A stretch of DNA of 64,000 nucleotides from Cacajao melanocephalus. Taxonomy: Eukaryota; Chordata; Mammalia; Primates; Pitheciidae. Below the pieces are notes generated by a model. It saw only the letters and a list, made by a program, of their open reading frames with translations, made no database searches and was not told the DNA's origin. Each line of letters starts with the position of its first letter. Position 1 is the stretch's first letter. The translations under genes were made by a program, and so were the position numbers. Positions 12,868 through 25,307 of the stretch are shown here, piece by piece. The stretch lies in assembly GCA_963573385.1 (NCBI GenBank), contig CAUYLG010070401.1, positions 1 to 64,000 of the forward strand, read 5' to 3'.

Positions 12868-13002
12868 GAAAAAGAAGGGTCTCGCTATGTTCCCCAAGCT
12901 GGTCTCAAACTCCTGGCCTCATGCAGTCCTCCTGTCTCAGCCTCCCAAAGTGCTGGGATTCCAGGCATGCACCGCAGTGCCCAGCTCTGGCACAAAATGT
13001 TC
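12666..13002 (-). mobile_element. AluJ-like SINE with target site duplication
   Basis: Reverse Alu at about 12697-12985. A 16-bp repeat, tctggcacaaaattttc at 12666 and tctggcacaaaatgttc at 12986, flanks it. The middle linker has grown to a run of 31 T at 12836-12866. Confidence 0.94.
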
Positions 13003-13014
13003 AAACATAGATGA

Positions 13015-13350
13015 TGTCTTAGCTTGGGGTGCTATCACAGAATACCATAAACCAGTGGCTTATACAACATCTATCATGGTTCTGAAGGCTGAGAAGTCCA
13101 AGATAAGGTGTCGCTGATTCGGTTCCTGGTGAGGGCTCTGTTCCTGGTTTACAGATGCCACCCTCTTGCTATATCCTCACCTGATGGAGAGAGAGCATGC
13201 CTCTTGTGTCTCTTATAAGGGCACTAATTCCATTGATCAGGGCTCCACTGTCAGGACCCAATCACCTCCCAGTGGTCCAGCATCCAAATACCATCACCTT
13301 GGGGGGTTAAGGCTTCACAAATAAACATTGAGGGAGCACAGACATTGTCT
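13015..13350 (-). mobile_element. MLT1-type MaLR LTR
   Basis: Minus-strand LTR. It has atcacagaataccataaacc, then 'ggttctgaaggctgagaagtcc', 'cttataagggcactaattcc' and a diverged right end near 'gagggagcacagacat'. Confidence 0.82.
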
Positions 13351-13734
13351 GTATCAGATAGCTTCCCGAAAGAGGAGGCAGATCTGTAGGATAAAGAGTT
13401 CTGGGATAATTTGGGGAAAGTTAAGTCTCTCAGTGCCTGGAGGAAAGTGGGTGAAGGGACCCATGAGTAGGAGTGAGACCGGAGGGAGCTGTGGCAAGGC
13501 AGTGGAGAAGGAGGCAAAAACGGCAGGAAGCCTAGCACGGCACAGCCAGAAGTCTGCTTGGAAAAACTGACAGTTCACAAACAACCTCAGGCTTCATAAA
13601 CAGCCTGAGGGTCTTCCAGAAGCTTCGTGATTAGCCCCGGTGGAAGAGGAGAAAGTGGAGGCCGTAGAAATTTTAAAGAAAGAGAATATTGCTGCAAGCT
13701 CGAGTCTTAGGGATGAAGAAAGAAACAGTTACAG
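13351..13734. other. Unique sequence
   Basis: Purine-rich DNA with no recognised repeat. It could hold degraded MaLR internal sequence, but I see no clear match. Confidence 0.4.
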
Positions 13735-13890
13735 AGAGAGAGGTTAGCAGCTCCCGCAAACAGAGTGGGGATCAGGCGTCCACCCTCCTCGTAGGACAGG
13801 GAGCCTGAGGTCCAACTCAAGGCTCTACCCTCCCATGTCAGTTACTACTGTCCAGCAGGATGGTAGCAAAGACAGGGTGCGTATGCCCTG
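13735..13890. repeat. Local duplication, first copy
   Basis: Matches 14853-15060 at roughly 80 percent. Shared strings include agcctgaggtccaactca, ctaccctcccatgtcagtt and gagagaggttag. Unassigned family. The pair flanks the THE1/MST LTR. Confidence 0.7.
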
Positions 13891-14093
13891 TGGAATATTC
13901 CTTGGTGGTGGTGAAGATGTGGGTCAGTCAGAAAACGGGTTAGGGTCACAGATTGGAGCCACTGGGCCAGCCCTCACTGAGGACCAAAGCTGCCCATCAG
14001 CTCTTGGCCCCAACCCCTGACTGGTGGGTCAGAGGTGAGACAAGTCCAAATTCAAGACAGAAAGGCATCCCTCCCAGCCAGGCCAGGCATCAG
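13891..14093. other. Unique sequence
   Basis: About 200 bp between the first duplication copy and the LTR. Nothing recognised. Confidence 0.4.
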
Positions 14094-14451
14094 TGCATTC
14101 ATCTATTCTCATGCTGCTGATAAATCCATACCCAAGATCGGGTACTTTATAAAGAAAAAGGGGTTTAATGGACTCACAGTTCCATGTGGCTGGGGAGGCC
14201 TCACAATCATGGTGGAAGGCAAAAGGCACATTTACATGGCAGTAGGGAAGAGAGAATGAAAACCAAGCAAAATGGGATTCCCCTTATAAAACCATCAGGT
14301 CTCGAGACTTACTCACTACCCCAAGAACAATGTGGGGGAAACTGCCCCCATGATTCAATGTTCTCCAACCGGGTCCCTCTCACAACACATGGGAATTATG
14401 AGAGCTACAATCAAGATGAGATTTGGGTGGGGACACAGCCAAACCAAATCC
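14094..14451 (-). mobile_element. THE1/MST-type MaLR solo LTR
   Basis: Minus-strand LTR with ttctcatgctgctgataaat, 'cctcacaatcatggtggaagg', 'cttataaaaccatcagg' and 'gagatttgggtggggacac'. The 5-bp flanks atcag (14089-14093) and atcgg (14452-14456) are an approximate target site duplication. Confidence 0.93.
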
Positions 14452-14852
14452 ATCGGGTAACAAGTTCACACTCCTTCCTGGTGCTGTCCAGGAAGGAGCC
14501 AGGTGTTGGACACAAGGTGATGACGCAGCCTCTCTGAGGTGCTTGTCACGAGCCATGAATTCCTGAGGTGGCGTGAGGGTGAGAGAAGTTGTGCCCTACA
14601 CGCTTAGGGGCTGGCAAAGTGACCCAGGTTACTGGGACAAATCCTACCCCATTCTCGGTGCCAGCCCATTATTTTCAGCAACCTGCTTGAATCAACAGCC
14701 AGTGTCTATGGCTACTGGTGCACACCTTCGCAGAGCCTGCCAGGTAGGGCTGCACTTGCCAGCTCTGAGCAGCAGGTGGGAAAAACTTAGGGAACAGAGC
14801 CCAGGGAACAAGACTCCAACAGCCTCCCACATTTTGCCCTCCAAGAATGGTA
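14452..14852. other. Unique sequence
   Basis: Between the LTR and the second duplication copy. No gene or repeat recognised. Confidence 0.45.
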
Positions 14853-15060
14853 GGTGAGAGAGGTTAGTAGCAGCCCCAAACAGGGTGGGGACAGGGGAGC
14901 TCCATGCTCATCCTAGGACTAGGAGCCTGAGGTCCAACTCAGGATTCCACCCTCCCATGTCAGTTTCACCCTCTCATGTCAGTTCCACCCTCCCACATAC
15001 AGTAGGGTAATAACAAACGTGGGTTCACCTTTGCTGTGAGAAGGGGTATGGTCTCCAGTT
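14853..15060. repeat. Local duplication, second copy, with 3-unit tandem
   Basis: Partner of 13735-13890. At 14945-15003 a unit of about 20 bp, ccaccctcccatgtcagtt, occurs three times with small changes, against once in the first copy. Confidence 0.7.
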
Positions 15061-16271
<1,211 letters not shown>

Positions 16272-16880
16272 GCGAAACAAAACATCTAACAATGTATCTT
16301 GAAGTTGTTTGCTGTGGCATGATCCCCTGTAACCATCTCCCCTATGAGATTTTCTGTAAGTTTCCCCCAATTGCTATAAATTCCACCCAACTGCTCACTC
16401 ATGCTATTGCTGGAGGGGATGCTTTTCGAGTTCTGCATCCACACAGGTGCAGGATAAAGACAGAGGATGTTCCCACAGTGCTGGGGCCAGAGGATGAGGG
16501 TTGGCAGAGGTCTGGCACCAGCAGATGGATCACGAATCATCTGACACTGGGTATAGCCTGTGGGGTCCTGAAACACTCAGGAGGGGATGGGGCTGGGGAA
16601 AGGAAAGGTGGGCAAACTGGCCGGCGCGTCCTGGGGACAGTGGGTGGAATCCACCAGCACGCTGATCGGTGACCTGCCTCTTCTCTCCATTTGTGGGACG
16701 AGCTTTGATTCTCATATCCCATCAGGTGCACCGGGAGGGCAGGAAACCAACACAACAAAAACCCAGAGGCAGTTTGTCATGGAAAAAAAATTAATAATAA
16801 TAGGCTTTCATACCAAGCCCCACTCTGACAATCTGACTGTTCACCCTGTATTTTAAGGGAAGGCTCAGAAAAAAAGAAAA
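16272..16880. other. Unique sequence
   Basis: No recognised element. Frames up to 126 codons overlap on both strands, with no domain. Confidence 0.45.
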
Positions 16881-17340
16881 TATATCTATATATAAAAGCA
16901 ATAGAAATCCTCCCAGAAAGAAGGCTTCCCTGCCCGTCTCTCCAGCCTTTACTTCGCCCTGTGGCTCTCCGGAGCTTGATACAACTTGCAGTTGAAATGG
17001 AAGGCTGTAATTACAGCAAGACTGGCGGAAGCTGCTGTTCAAATTAAACTCCTTTAAAAAAATTCCTTTTCAATAAAGAGAGGCTAAACTCAGCATGCTT
17101 TAGTCATTACTGTAGCACTTTTCTCCTAGGAGGATTAACGAATATGAAGTATGGGGCCTAGAAATTTTGATCAAGCAAAGTCTTTTAAAGGGTTTTGTTT
17201 TCTCCCTCCGTCATTAAAATTGCAGTACTGCAATCAATTCCATATCTAACGTAGACATACACATGGATGCTGCGTCACTCCTACCCAGAGAGGATAATGG
17301 ACCTTCTGCAGGAATGAATATCTCCGTTAGGATCTACTGG
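16881..17340. promoter_or_regulatory. Candidate regulatory block with two palindromes
   Basis: AT-rich unique DNA holding gctgtaattacagc at 17004-17017 (perfect 14-bp palindrome with the homeodomain core TAATTA) and attgcagtactgcaat at 17219-17234 (perfect 16-bp palindrome). There are other TAAT-type cores nearby. Conservation is not testable here, so the regulatory role is a guess. Confidence 0.3.
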
Positions 17341-17829
17341 GGGGAAAGCAGTGCATCTAAAATATACATAAAAGTGACCCCATATAGAAATAGGTAAAAA
17401 ACAAGTGTGTGTTTTCATTGCTAGGATGGTGGCTTTGAACTTGAGAACACGAGACAAAGATATTTATCAGCTCAAAGAAACAGAAGTAGGTTTGGGAAGG
17501 TGATTTATGGGAACCCAAATAAAAAACCTACCAGGCCTGGCCAAGCCTACAGGGGAGGCCTCACCTCGGAAGAGGAAAGCGGTGGAACACCAGCGCCTGC
17601 GAGGAGCCTGGGAGGGGAAAGCTCCTCTCTGCTGCCTGGGGCTGTCTGTTCCCGGCACTGACCCCTTTAGACTCAATGACTGGACAGAAAGGGAAGGAAA
17701 TAGAGGGAGGAGAGAAGACAGAGAAGAGGAATGCTGCTCAGAGAGGCCAAGAAGAATCTAGATAGACAGGCTTTGCTGGGTGTCCTTGCTCATCTGTTAG
17801 CATTACATCAGACCCTTTTCATGTAAAAA
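17341..17829. other. Unique sequence
   Basis: Purine-rich at 17670-17760. No gene recognised. Confidence 0.45.
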
Positions 17830-18386
17830 AGAAAGAATGAAACCTAGTATTTGATAGCACAACAGGGTAACTGGAGTCAAAAACAACTTAATTGTACCTT
17901 TAAAAATAGCTAAAAGCAGTTGGAGGCGGTGGCTCATGCCTGTAATCCCATTATTCTGGGGAGGCGGAGGCAGGCAGATCGCTTAAGTTCAAGAGTTCAA
18001 GACCAGCCTGGCCAACATGGCAAAACCCCATCTCTACTAAAAATACAAAAAGTAGCTGGGCGTGGTGGCAAGTGCTCATGATCCCAGCTACTCAGGAAGC
18101 CGAGGCATGAGAATCGCTTGAACCTGAAAGGCAGAGGTTGAAGTGAGCCAAGATCACACCACTGCACTCCAGCCTAGGTGACAGAGTGAGACTCTGTCTC
18201 TAAATAAATAAAGAGTGTCACTGGATTGTTTGCAACACAAAGGCTGAATGCTTGAGGAGATGGATACCCCATCTTCCATGATATGATCATTACACACAGC
18301 ATGCCTGTATCAAAACATCTCATGTACCCCACAAATATATATAACTACTATCTACCCACAAATAATTAAAATTTTTAAAAAAAGAA
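17830..18386 (+). mobile_element. L1 3' UTR fragment, split by an Alu
   Basis: L1 tail text: cctagtatttgatagcacaa before the Alu, then 'ctggattgtttgcaacacaaagg', 'catgcctgtatcaaaacatctc' and a weak A tail near 18372-18383. It is the same 3' end type as at 30998-31562. Confidence 0.85.
17916..18211 (+). mobile_element. Alu SINE in L1
   Basis: Complete dimer from 'gttggaggcggtggctc' to 'ctctaaataaataaag'. Confidence 0.95.
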
Positions 18387-18440
18387 GAGTTGCAAAAGGG
18401 TATGGAGAGAAAGAAGGTCTCCTGGACTAGGTGAAAGCCT

Positions 18441-18828
18441 ACATATTAGTTTGCTTGGGCTGCAGTAACAAAATACCGTAGATGGGCAGCTTCAACAACA
18501 GAAATACATTTTCTCGCAATAATCTCGGAGGCTGGAAGTCCAAGGTCAAGGTGTCAGCAGGGCTGGTTCTTCTGAGGCCTCTCTCCTTGGCTTGGAGATG
18601 CCATCCCTCCCTGTGTCCTCATATGGTTTGTCTCTCTGCATGTATGTGTCCTCATCTCCTCTTCTTAGAAGCAAATCAGTCCTATTGGATTCACTTAATG
18701 ACCTCATTTTAACTTCATCATCTCTTTAAAGACCCTCTCTCCAAATAGAGTCCGATTCTGAGATGCTGTAGGTTAGGACTTCAACCTATACATTTTGGGA
18801 GGGACCCGATTTAGCCCGTAACAGCCTA
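18441..18828 (-). mobile_element. MaLR LTR, MLT1-type variant
   Basis: Minus-strand LTR: gtttgcttgggctgcagtaa, 'ctcggaggctggaagtcc', 'tgacctcattttaacttcatc', then 'tttgggagggacccgatttagcccgtaacag'. The middle part differs from the MLT1 copies at 4.6 and 13 kb. Confidence 0.8.
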
Positions 18829-18872
18829 TCAGTCTCAGGCGCTAACCAGGTGACCGATCCTGAAAAGAATGT

Positions 18873-19543
<671 letters not shown>

Positions 19544-19548
19544 AATGT

Positions 19549-20531
19549 TCTAGAGAGAAAAACAGCTGGAGAAGAGCAGACTGTGGTGGGGAAGGGTCTG
19601 GTAAAGTCTGAAATATTTCACCTGACTTATCTTAACGGTGACGCTAAAATCATTGAAGGGTTCCCAGCAGAAGAGCGCTATAAGAAACTCTGCATTGTAG
19701 GAAGGCCCTTCTGGTTACATCGTATGTAACCAGGGATGAGCTGGAGGGGGCAGGGGCAGGTGCTATGAGACCTAGTGCTGCGGGCAGTGCAGGCAGCAGG
19801 TGATGGTGGCTGGGCCAGAGAGAGCACCGCGTGCTGTGTGGTGGCAGGACTGGATCGCTGGAGAGAATCTGGGGACTAGAATCTGTTGCTGTGAGTTACT
19901 GAGTGGATGGGAGGCGTGGAGGCCAGAAAGGGAAAAGTTCAGGGGGGACTGGGAAGAAGATAGGAAACAGTGATGGGGACGGAGACGCTGATTTTTGGAG
20001 ATGGCAAGAGAAATGCAAAATTTGACAGGCCCAAATGGAGATAGCAAAATAGAGCCCTGGGGAGGAGAGGGAGGCCTGGGGAGAGGCTGTCGTTGGGGTG
20101 ACGTTGGGATGCGAATGGAAACTGGAGCCCTGGCGATGGGGAGAGGAAGAGACACGACAGAGCCCCGGGAAGCACGGGACTGAAGGACTGAGGAGACACC
20201 AGGAAGGCAGAAACCCCGAGCGTGTGGCAGACAAGAGAGGCGTCTCCAGAGGCAGAGGACAGAGAATTCCCAGAGAGAGGTCACCGCAGGGGTGTGGTCA
20301 CGTGTGGAAGGGTGGGCGTGTCCTCGGCATGTGTCTATGCGGGGGGCGCTGTTGGCCTGGGTGAAAGTCACTTCAGGGCCATATAGGATTGCAAGCCAAA
20401 CTTTCAGGGGAAGAGGAGAAGAGGGAAGGGCACAATGCTGTCTGGGAATGGGAGGAGAGAGGAGGAGACATACTGGAGAAGTTAGAAATCCCAAAGGAAC
20501 TTTTATTAGAGAAAGACTTGAACACACATAA
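19549..20531. other. Unique, G-rich block with a long minus-strand frame
   Basis: Strongly purine-skewed plus strand at 19740-20480, so the minus strand is pyrimidine-rich. The 251-codon minus-strand frame (19772-20527) is rich in P, S and L, as expected from that skew. I see no domain or splice structure that would make it a gene. Confidence 0.45.
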
Positions 20532-20857
20532 AGGACGCAGGAGGCCAGGTGCAGTGGCTCACGCCTGTAATCCCAGCACCTTGGGAGGCCAAGGCAGGCA
20601 AGTCACTTGAGGTCAGGAGTTGGAGACCAGCCTGGCCAACATGGTGAAATCCCGCCGTCTCTACTAAAAACACAAATATTAGCTAGGCATAGTGGTGCAT
20701 GCTGATAATCCCAGCTACTCGGGAGGCTGAGGCACAAGAATTACTTAAATTCAGGAGCTGAAGGTGCAGCAGTGAGGCGAGATTTTGCACCATGGCACAC
20801 CAGCCTGGATGACTGTGAAAACCTGTCTCAAAAAAAAAAAAAAAAAAGATGCAGGAG
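20532..20857 (+). mobile_element. Alu SINE with target site duplication
   Basis: Alu at 20543-20847 flanked by 'ggacgcagga' and 'agatgcagga'. It has an A tail of 18 and extra bases near 'cccgccgtctctac'. Confidence 0.94.
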
Positions 20858-22335
20858 AAGAGCCAGTAGTGACAGAACCATGGATCCTGAGGAGATGACA
20901 GGGAACATAGGCTTCAGGGACAAGAAGGGACAGTCCTTCCCTCAGCAAGAGCAATCAGAGCCTATCATCGGAGCAATGGAACCTTGTTAAGAGGTGGGTA
21001 GAGGAAATGCTTAGATAGATATTTTATGTAGATCCTGAGTCTAGGTTGAATGAATGAATTCTTAAATGAACAAATGAATGAAAACCCAACATGTTTGGCA
21101 ATAGACATCCAAATCCGGCCTGTTATTTTTTATAAGATTTGTCCTAAGATGGCCACCCGTGCCTCGTGGCTACTTGGTATCTAGAGTAGCAGACAGGAAC
21201 CATCTATTATTTCATGGAAATAGGCCATCGAGCTGCCCACAGGCAAGCCAGAGTTTTCCTCCAGAACATTTGAATTAACTGTAAGAGCTGGAGGAGTGTC
21301 ACTGAAGCCCCTGAGCTGTTGTCTGGACCTGGGGAATTGGAAGAACATTGTTATGAGCAAAAACAACAGGAAGTTGCCTCCCAGCACCGGTGCCCCCAGT
21401 ACCACTGTGATGTCTGACTGCAACAAGACAGCCTCCCCTGTGGGCACTGGGGTCCAGATGAAAGCCCACTAGAATAACTGGGCCATTGATTTTCAATTAA
21501 ATCACCCCCACAGGTCCTTCTCTCTCCAGTTCCTGGGCTCATTAGGGCTCAGATAATGGATCATCTCCTCCCGCTAACAGCCCATGAGAAAGTGAAGAAG
21601 AGAAAGTCATCTCTCTACTACTTTGCTCAATGGAAATGGGGAGGGAAAGGCCACCGACTAAAGCCACTAAGTTTTTAATGTTTTGAGAGAAGTTTCTCCT
21701 GACCACAGGAGATCTAGAGCATGAAGACTGGCTTCAGGGAGACGTGCCTGCAAACAGAACAGACATTCATTCATTCATGCATTCCAGAGACCGAAGCTCA
21801 GAGTTCCAGAATCTGTCATTCCAGAAGGTTCCGTCACTCATCCCATCTGTAGACAGGGCCGTGTGAGACCACTGGAGCCAGAAGAGGCTTGTAGAAGCTG
21901 GGCGGGGATTGGGGGGTTGCTTGCCAGGAAAAGTGAAGTCTGCTAGGAGTTGCCTGGTTTGTGTGGACTCGTGCTACATGAAACACGAGTTCTGGACGAG
22001 GTTATTTCCAGGGGTGGTGAAGAATGTTGACAGTGACTGGACAACTAGAAAAATGCAAGTTTTTCAAGATGTTCCCAGCACAGCCCTGCGTGCAGGTCCT
22101 AGCCCCACATGTCTGCTGCTACTGGGAAACAGGAAATATTCTGGGGTCAGAGTGCTTCCTGGGTTAAGGCTCCATTGCTATGTCCATTGGGGGCCACTCA
22201 GAGACCTCAGAGAAAAAGGAGTGTCCCTTATTTCCCAGCTGTCCAACTCCGATCTTGAGCCCCTGCCTATTTCCAATCGTGTTTACTTGCTTAGAAATTA
22301 GATATCTTAAGATGGTATCTGATTTTTAATTTTAG
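20858..22335. other. Unique block
   Basis: Nearly 1.5 kb without a clear element. Small (gaat)n-like runs lie at 21045-21083 and 21762-21782. A 130-codon plus-strand frame at 21909-22301 has no domain. It may hold old unrecognised repeats. Confidence 0.45.
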
Positions 22336-22461
22336 GAATCCAGGCACAGTGGCTCTCACCTGTAAATCCCAGCAACTTGGGAGGCCAAGGCAGAACTGCT
22401 TGAGCCCAGGAGTTTGAGACCAGCCTGAGTAACACAATGAGAGGCTGTCTATGAAAAAAAA
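22336..22461 (+). mobile_element. Free left Alu monomer (FLAM-like)
   Basis: Single left arm from 'ccaggcacagtggctctcacc' to 'gagaggctgtctatg' with a short A run. No right arm follows. Confidence 0.85.
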
Positions 22462-22907
22462 GTTGAAAGAACAGAATTGAATCTGGGGATTCCAAGCATA
22501 CATGGAGGGCTAAGAGATGCCCCTAACGGCATGCAGACTGGCACACCTTGCCTTATAGGATGACAGCAGAAAGGTTCTTTCTACAAATGCATGCGGCCAA
22601 GTGCCATGCATGGATAAAGTGGACTGTTTCTAGCTGGTCCCACTAAAACCACTCACATCAATTCGAACGAAAACAGAGAGGGATTCACAGTTCCAGGCCT
22701 CCCTAAGCCACTAGGCTGTGGGTTGTCTCCCTGTAAGCAAGCGATGCCAGCGACAGAGAACTGGGACTCCTCCACCCAATTCCATGTCAGTCCCTGGTGA
22801 GTGCTTGTTGTTGCTGTGGCTGTTCTTGGGTAGAAGGCACCAATCCAGGGCCAACTGAGGACAGCGAGCAAAGCAAGACCCATTGAGTCCCCTCTTTCCC
22901 AGCTTTC
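22462..22907. other. Unique sequence
   Basis: Nothing recognised. It ends at the target site of the next LTR. Confidence 0.45.
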
Positions 22908-22912
22908 ATCAC

Positions 22913-23264
22913 CAGATTAGTCCATTTTCATGCTGTTGATAAAGACATAGCAGACACTGAATAATTTATAAAGAAAAAGAGGTTGAATGGACTCACAGTT
23001 CCATGTGGCTGGTGAAACCTCACAATCATGGCGGAAGGCGAAAGGCATGTCTTACATGGCGGCAGGCAAGAGAGAATGAGAACCAAGTGAAAGGTTATAA
23101 AACCATCAGATCTCGTGAGACTTATTCACTACCATAAAAACAGTATAAGGGAACTGCCCCCATCATTCAATTATCTCCCACCGTGTCCCTCCCATGACAC
23201 ATAGGAATTATGGAAGCTACCATTCAAGATGAGATTTGGGTGGGGACACAGCCAAACCATATCA
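22913..23264 (-). mobile_element. THE1-type solo LTR
   Basis: Minus-strand LTR with ttcatgctgttgataaagac, 'cacaatcatggcggaagg', 'ttataaaaccatcagatctcg' and 'ccaaaccatatca'. Exact 5-bp flanks atcac at 22908-22912 and 23265-23269. Confidence 0.95.
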
Positions 23265-23269
23265 ATCAC

Positions 23270-23697
23270 AAAGCCCACCAGGGGATGAACCAGGATCCTG
23301 AAAGCCTGCCACTAAATGTGTGGGGTGTGGGGTGTGGAGCTGTGAGCGGAGCACAAGTTTCACAGCCAATGGCCTTAGCTGGCTTCATTATATCACACAC
23401 AGGGGAACCAGGTGAAAGCCATCACCATGGCAACCAAACAGAAACCACTCCTATGGTGCCACCCCCAGCAGATCCCCCAACAACCCACTGGGCAGGGAGA
23501 AAGGGCAGGTTGTCGCCAAGGAGAGTCTCAACCATGCCTTTCTATCTTCTGTCCTCTGGCCCCACCGCCCATCCACGCTGTGTCCCATCAGTCCCAGCCT
23601 CTCCTCCTCTCTCCTAAGCACTGAGGATCTCTTAGGACCCCACCACTCATCTTAGACGAAAGTTCCTAATACATCCTACTTAAGGCAATAGGAAAAG
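23270..23697. other. Unique sequence
   Basis: No repeat recognised. The 135-codon frame at 23210-23617 starts inside the LTR and is not a gene call. Confidence 0.45.
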
Positions 23698-24215
<518 letters not shown>

Positions 24216-25229
24216 TTCAACTTCAGGAGCACTGCAGCACCCAACCCACACCCTCAGGAGGCAGACAGTGCTCAACTCCAAACCTTTATCGCTAAAGTTG
24301 AATTTGCACAAGGCACCTACATAAAAGCCAATCTGGGGAGAGAAGTTCTGCACCCAGTCAAATCTATCACCAGATAACCACCCCCAGTCATTGCCAAGTA
24401 TCTGCTGTGTCCATTTTGGCACGTAGCTTCTTAGCCTCTCTTGGTGCGTGGGAACACATGTACTGTGAGATGCGAGAGGACTGTGAGATGCCCTCTAGGA
24501 GAACGGATGGCCAGGCCTCCAGCCCACTTCCCCACCAGGCCAGCAGGCACTGACCATCCTCAGGGGCAGATGCGTCCTGGTTGCCTGCAGAGATCCATGC
24601 ACAGTCAGTTCAGGAGCACAGTGGCCAAGCAGATCCTCCGTTTATTCACTGGAGTACTGCATACGAATGCCATCTTTCTCTTGGTGGGTGTGGTGTACCA
24701 CTCCGAGCTCAGACGTGGGGACCAGCCTCTCCGGGCCTCAGAGCCTTGGGCAGCTCCCTCCCTGACCTGTCCACAATTCCACAGCCATGTAGTTAGCTCC
24801 ACTTTACTCAACAAGCCTGCACAAGCCCCCGAGACAGCAGGTGCTGAGGAAGCAGGTGAGAAATCTCCCAATCTCCCCTACCCAGAGCTCACAGTCACTG
24901 CAGGAGACAGAGAAGGGGCTGGCTGTGCCACGCAAAAACCTGGGTCAGGTGGTAGGAGCCACCTGGTCTTTGTCCTGGTCCACCCTCTGACAAGCTGTGG
25001 GACCTCCAGCCTCAATTTCCCACTTGCAGAAGGAAGGAATTGGACTAAGTCTCTGGATTCAAGCTGTGCTTTGAGGACACCCTCTCCCTCCCCCCAGGAT
25101 TCGAAGACGGGCCTCCGTGCCCAAGGGTGGAAGAGTGGACCTGGTTTCAGGCATGCTCAGAGCCTCATCCGCCCCTGCAGGCAACAGTCAAGGCCCATGA
25201 GTCAATGCCTGTGGCAGGCGGGGGTTTGA
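24216..25229. other. Repeat-poor block with the longest open frame
   Basis: The plus-strand frame of 262 codons (24441-25229) opens at TTG rather than ATG; its first ATG is near 24507. It shows no domain and partly overlaps a MIR-like piece at 24960-25060. I treat it as chance in GC-richer DNA. Confidence 0.4.
24960..25060 (+). mobile_element. Possible MIR fragment
   Basis: Weak match: 'gacaagctgtgggacctcc', 'cctcaatttcccacttgcag', then 'ggaattggactaagtctctgga'. Confidence 0.45.
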
Positions 25230-25265
25230 GTCTACCCAGCAGCTCCATGTTTCTCTGTGTTACAG

Positions 25266-25307
25266 ACAGAGTTTCAAGAAGGACCTGCAGCTCTGGAAGG
25301 TCCGACT
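25266..25307 (+). other. Candidate 42-bp exon
   Basis: A pyrimidine-rich acceptor, tgtttctctgtgttacag, ends at 25265 and a strong donor, gtgagtaagc, begins at 25308. The enclosed 42 bp is a multiple of three and open in at least one frame. No flanking exon of a known gene is recognised, so this may be chance. Confidence 0.25.

Noticed and set aside
19772..20527. 251-codon minus-strand frame as a secreted or proline-rich protein
   Set aside because: The residue bias follows from the pyrimidine-rich strand; several phases are open together.
24441..25229. 262-codon frame as a gene
   Set aside because: Starts at TTG, has no recognised domain, overlaps a MIR-like piece, and other frames of similar quality overlap it. 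Kept only as part of a lead for testing.
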